The notes under the pieces are model-generated. The model ran no database searches, was not told where the DNA came from, and saw only the letters and a program-made list of their open reading frames with translations. 44,883 nucleotides of DNA from Agathobacter sp. Lineage in GTDB: Bacteria > Bacillota > Clostridia > Lachnospirales > Lachnospiraceae. The stretch covers positions 1 to 44,883 of the forward strand of contig JALEZW010000029.1 of NCBI GenBank assembly GCA_022772675.1. Direction: 5' to 3'. Positions 42,331-44,883 of this stretch are shown in pieces (position 1 is the stretch's first letter; every line of letters begins with the position of its first letter). Position numbers and translations under genes: made by a program.

Positions 42331-42876
42331 ATGCCATTACCACAGGAACGATTTTATACCATAGACGATATTTACCATCTTCCGGAGGGCGAACGGGCGG
42401 AGCTGATCGACGGTCAGATCTATGATATGGCCCCTCCCAGCCGAAAGCACCAACGTGTCGTAATTGAATTGTCTACATTTATCAACAACTTCATAAAATC
42501 AAAACAGGGGGCCTGTGAAGTTAACATCGCTCCCTTCGCCGTTTTTTTAACTGCAGACGATTCCAACTATGTGGAGCCTGATATCAGTGTGATCTGTGAT
42601 CGATCCAAGCTTACGGATAAGGGCTGCAGCGGAGCGCCGGACTGGATCATCGAGGTGGTCTCTCCCGGAAGCAGGCGCATGGACTACTACACCAAGCTGA
42701 TCAAATACCAGAAATCCGGTGTCCGTGAGTACTGGATCGTGGATCCCGAAAAGGACCGCATCGTTGTCTACGCCATGGAGAAAGAAGACATGCAGGAATA
42801 CACCTTTGCGGACTCTGTACCCTCCGGTATTTATCCGGAACTATCCATCGATTTTTCCAAGATTCATTTCGAGTGA
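42331..42876 (+). CDS. Uma2-family (DUF820) restriction-endonuclease-like protein
   Basis: This 181-residue protein shows the Uma2 layout: FYTIDDIYHLPEGERAELID, GQIYDMAPPSRKHQRVV, YVEPDISVICDRSKL, PDWIIEVVSPGSRR and YYTKLIKYQKSGVREYWIVDPE. The D...E-V elements fit the PD-(D/E)XK nuclease core. The biological role of the family is unclear. The ATG at 42331 has AAAGGAAG eight bases upstream; the frame is open upstream, but that stretch contains the promoter. No partner gene is adjacent. Confidence 0.9.
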   Translation: MPLPQERFYTIDDIYHLPEGERAELIDGQIYDMAPPSRKHQRVVIELSTFINNFIKSKQGACEVNIAPFAVFLTADDSNYVEPDISVICDRSKLTDKGCSGAPDWIIEVVSPGSRRMDYYTKLIKYQKSGVREYWIVDPEKDRIVVYAMEKEDMQEYTFADSVPSGIYPELSIDFSKIHFE

Positions 42877-42915
42877 TCAAGCGTTTCACGAACGATTTCT
42901 CTGGGTGAAAGAAAA

Positions 42916-42970
42916 CCCCCGGAGATTTGTGCGTCGGTCTTTTAAGACCCACTCACAAGTCTTCAGGGGG
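42916..42970. terminator. Three-segment hairpin, probably a bidirectional terminator
   Basis: CCCCC/GGGGG, GGAGA/TCTTC and TTGTG/CACAA pair in turn around an inner GGTCTT/AAGACC. A T-rich run follows on the minus strand. It separates the plus-strand Uma2 gene from a minus-strand gene remnant. Confidence 0.6.
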
Positions 42971-43083
42971 GTCTATTTCCTATGAAAACTTACTGTCTGA
43001 AAATTTTCGTTCACCTGACACCTTATACTGCCAAAATTCTTTTTACAAATGTTTTTTCATATTCACATCCTCCATAATAAGTA

Positions 43084-43341
43084 TCAGTTTATTTTTTTTA
43101 CATCTTTAAAGGAAGTCGTCATCTTATATGTCTCAATACCCTGATATTCGCCGTGCCAGTTCGTATTTTCATTAAATAATCGAACATCCAGATCGATATA
43201 GAGATAATCGCCCACCTGAACAATATCACTGATACTATATGTATAGTTTTTATTTTTCTTCAGAGTGAGTACTTTTTTCGCCTTTTTTTCACCACTGTTG
43301 ATATTATACCGATAGATGCTGACTGTAGAAGTATTCGATGC
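43084..43341 (-). pseudogene. C-terminal remnant of a secreted beta-propeller-like protein
   Basis: An 85-codon minus-strand frame without a start, with coding-like content (TVSIYRYNINSGEKKAKK, YSISDIVQVGDYLYIDLDV, NTNWHGEYQGIETYKMTTSF). The pattern of short repeats around 'YRYNI' and 'VGDYLYID' resembles DUF5050-type propeller proteins, by impression only. It is cut at 43342 by a stop, so the 5' part is lost. Confidence 0.55.
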
Positions 43342-43405
43342 TCAATTCATTAGCAGTATTCAAGAATTCCCTCTGTATTCCTGCAAAACGAATAAGGAAA
43401 CATAA

Positions 43406-43434
43406 TTGACAAAAATAATACCCAAAAATATAAT
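43406..43434 (+). promoter_or_regulatory. Consensus promoter of the right-edge gene
   Basis: Perfect TTGACA (43406-43411) and TATAAT (43429-43434) with a 17-base spacer, 75 bases before the start at 43510. Confidence 0.8.
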
Positions 43435-43509
43435 AGAACTATACGAAAATGTGTAGCTGTAAAGATATGAACTTTTATCCAGAATATTTTGATTGAAAAG
43501 AGGGCTTAC

Positions 43510-44883
43510 ATGGGTATTTATTTTAATCCGAGTAATGAAAGCTTTACCTGCGATAAAAATAGTGAGATTTATATAGACAAAACCGGGCTGTTGGAGTATT
43601 TAAATCATGTGATTTGTACGAACGGAAAATGCATTGCCGTCAGCCATGCCCGGCGCTTTGGTAAATCCCATGCGGCCGGAATGATTGACGCATATTACAG
43701 CCGTGGCTGTGATTCCTATGAACTTTTTAAAGACACAGAAATTGCAACAAAGGACAGTTTTCGGAAACACATGAATCAGTATAATGTGATTCACCTTGAT
43801 GTTTCTACCTTTTGGGATTCATATAAAAATGATATTGTCGAACAGATTCAGAAATATATTTTCGATGAATTGAAGGAAGAATATGATGACCGGATTGATT
43901 GTACAAAGATGATCAGTGCTGTTCTTATGTCCGTTTATAAAATAACAAATATTCCCTTTGTTATCATCATTGATGAGTGGGACTGCGTAATCAGAAACAG
44001 CAGGAACGAGGCATTGGTCCATAAGTATTTGCAATTTCTTCATTCACTGTTTAAAAGCGAGGAATCAAAGGCATTTCTGGGACTTGCCTATATTACAGGA
44101 ATTCTTCCGATTAAGAAGATCAAGGATGAGTCCGCCCTGAATAATTTTGATGAATATACCATGTTAAAATGCAAACCAATTAGCAGGTATTTTGGCTTTA
44201 CAGAAGAAGAAGTTCAGACACTCTGCCAAAAGTATGACATGGATTTTGATACCGTAAAAACATGGTACAATGGTTATTTAATAGATGGTATCCACATGTA
44301 TAATCCCAATTCTGTGTCTTTGGCAATGAAAAAACAGGATTTTGATTCTTATTGGAAAAATACGTCATCCTTTGAATCCATCAATACATTCATCACCATG
44401 AATTATGACGGATTAAAGGATGATGTATTGACCATGCTTTCCGGTGGAAAAGTTCGATTGAATGTCAACACTTTTCAGAATGATCTGTCTATGATTGCAT
44501 CAAAGGATGATGCACTGACAGCGTTGATCCATCTGGGATATCTGGGGTATGATGCCGAGAGAAAGAGCGCATATATCCCAAACTATGAAGTGGCTTCGGC
44601 TTTTGAACTCGCCCTTCAGACAGGTTCCTGGAGTGAAGTTGCCAGATCCATTTCAAAGTGTGATGAGTTACTGGATGCAACCATTGACGGGGATGCTGAC
44701 AGGGTTGCGGAACTGATAGAACTGGCCCATGAAACCTATACTTCCATTCTCAAGTATAACGATGAGAACTCATTAAGCTGTGTGCTTACAATGGCATACT
44801 TTACGGCACCTGCTTACTACAATATTGTGAGAGAGTTCCCTTCAGGAAAAGGATTTGCAGACCTTGTGTTTATCCCAAGAGCA
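43510..44883 (+). CDS. AAA-ATPase-like / PD-(D/E)XK nuclease family protein (3' end beyond window)
   Basis: This frame is open for 458 codons to the edge. The N-terminal AAA-ATPase-like domain has SHARRFGKS (P-loop variant, G51 K52 S53) and Walker B FVIIIDEWD. A middle helical part follows (TWYNGYLIDGIHMYNPNSV, as in the family). The C-terminal nuclease domain begins at GKGFADLVFIPRA where the window ends; the deleted copy at 40045-40592 shows the expected rest. Members are abundant and often multicopy in Lachnospiraceae; function unknown. AGAGGG lies five bases before the ATG. Confidence 0.88.
   Translation, partial: MGIYFNPSNESFTCDKNSEIYIDKTGLLEYLNHVICTNGKCIAVSHARRFGKSHAAGMIDAYYSRGCDSYELFKDTEIATKDSFRKHMNQYNVIHLDVSTFWDSYKNDIVEQIQKYIFDELKEEYDDRIDCTKMISAVLMSVYKITNIPFVIIIDEWDCVIRNSRNEALVHKYLQFLHSLFKSEESKAFLGLAYITGILPIKKIKDESALNNFDEYTMLKCKPISRYFGFTEEEVQTLCQKYDMDFDTVKTWYNGYLIDGIHMYNPNSVSLAMKKQDFDSYWKNTSSFESINTFITMNYDGLKDDVLTMLSGGKVRLNVNTFQNDLSMIASKDDALTALIHLGYLGYDAERKSAYIPNYEVASAFELALQTGSWSEVARSISKCDELLDATIDGDADRVAELIELAHETYTSILKYNDENSLSCVLTMAYFTAPAYYNIVREFPSGKGFADLVFIPRA

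Overview
The window looks like chromosome from a butyrate-forming anaerobe of the class Clostridia, most likely family Lachnospiraceae. This rests on a thl-hbd-bcd-etfB butyryl-CoA operon, SpoVG, GlgC/GlgD, a DnaD/DnaI-type primosome pair, PadR three-gene operons and strong AGGAGG ribosome binding sites. No rRNA, tRNA or CRISPR array was seen. The species cannot be named from sequence alone.

Layout. 1-3707 (minus): etfB (cut by the left edge), bcd, hbd and thl, the central butyrate pathway without crotonase. 3708-4161: regulatory/repeat region. 4162-7846 (plus): a degenerate HD-GYP protein, then a PadR regulator with a membrane protein and a DUF4097-type protein. 7934-9221 (minus): a decayed fibronectin-type-III protein and an unknown membrane protein. 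9463-15366 (minus): an ECF S-component, a MATE exporter, a TrpXYZ-like ABC importer and exonuclease III. 15474-23075 (minus): an amine/amino-acid oxidation island made of an APC permease, a PII protein, an AraC regulator, an ornithine-cyclodeaminase-family enzyme, and a four-gene iron-sulfur/FAD dehydrogenase resembling HcnABC/opine oxidases. 23227-33794 (minus): housekeeping genes thrH, murA, aroK, a PrsA-like foldase, mfd, pth, spoVG, glgD and glgC. 34038-39105 (plus): murC, a DnaD-domain protein, a DnaC/DnaI-like loader and a long-form PRPP synthetase. 39246-44883: an accessory, partly decayed region with an HD hydrolase, a truncated mscL, an AAA_14/DUF4143 ATPase, a Uma2 nuclease, and one intact (edge-cut) plus one deleted copy of an AAA-ATPase/PD-(D/E)XK protein.

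The most promising undescribed signal is in the oxidation island. The ornithine-cyclodeaminase-family gene and the APC permease each carry, just upstream of the ribosome binding site, the same roughly 45-nt leader. It folds into a 10-bp stem, and the five pairs that differ between the copies all stay paired on the transcribed strand through G-U or Watson-Crick exchange. The island also has a possible leader terminator, a promoter-overlapping inverted repeat and a PII protein lacking the usual T-loop tyrosine, which together suggest a regulated nitrogen-compound uptake and oxidation system. Other points worth checking are two paired DnaA-box doublets before the primosome genes, a dispersed 45-bp palindrome in three copies, and an A10 tract that appears to put an HD gene out of frame with its best start.
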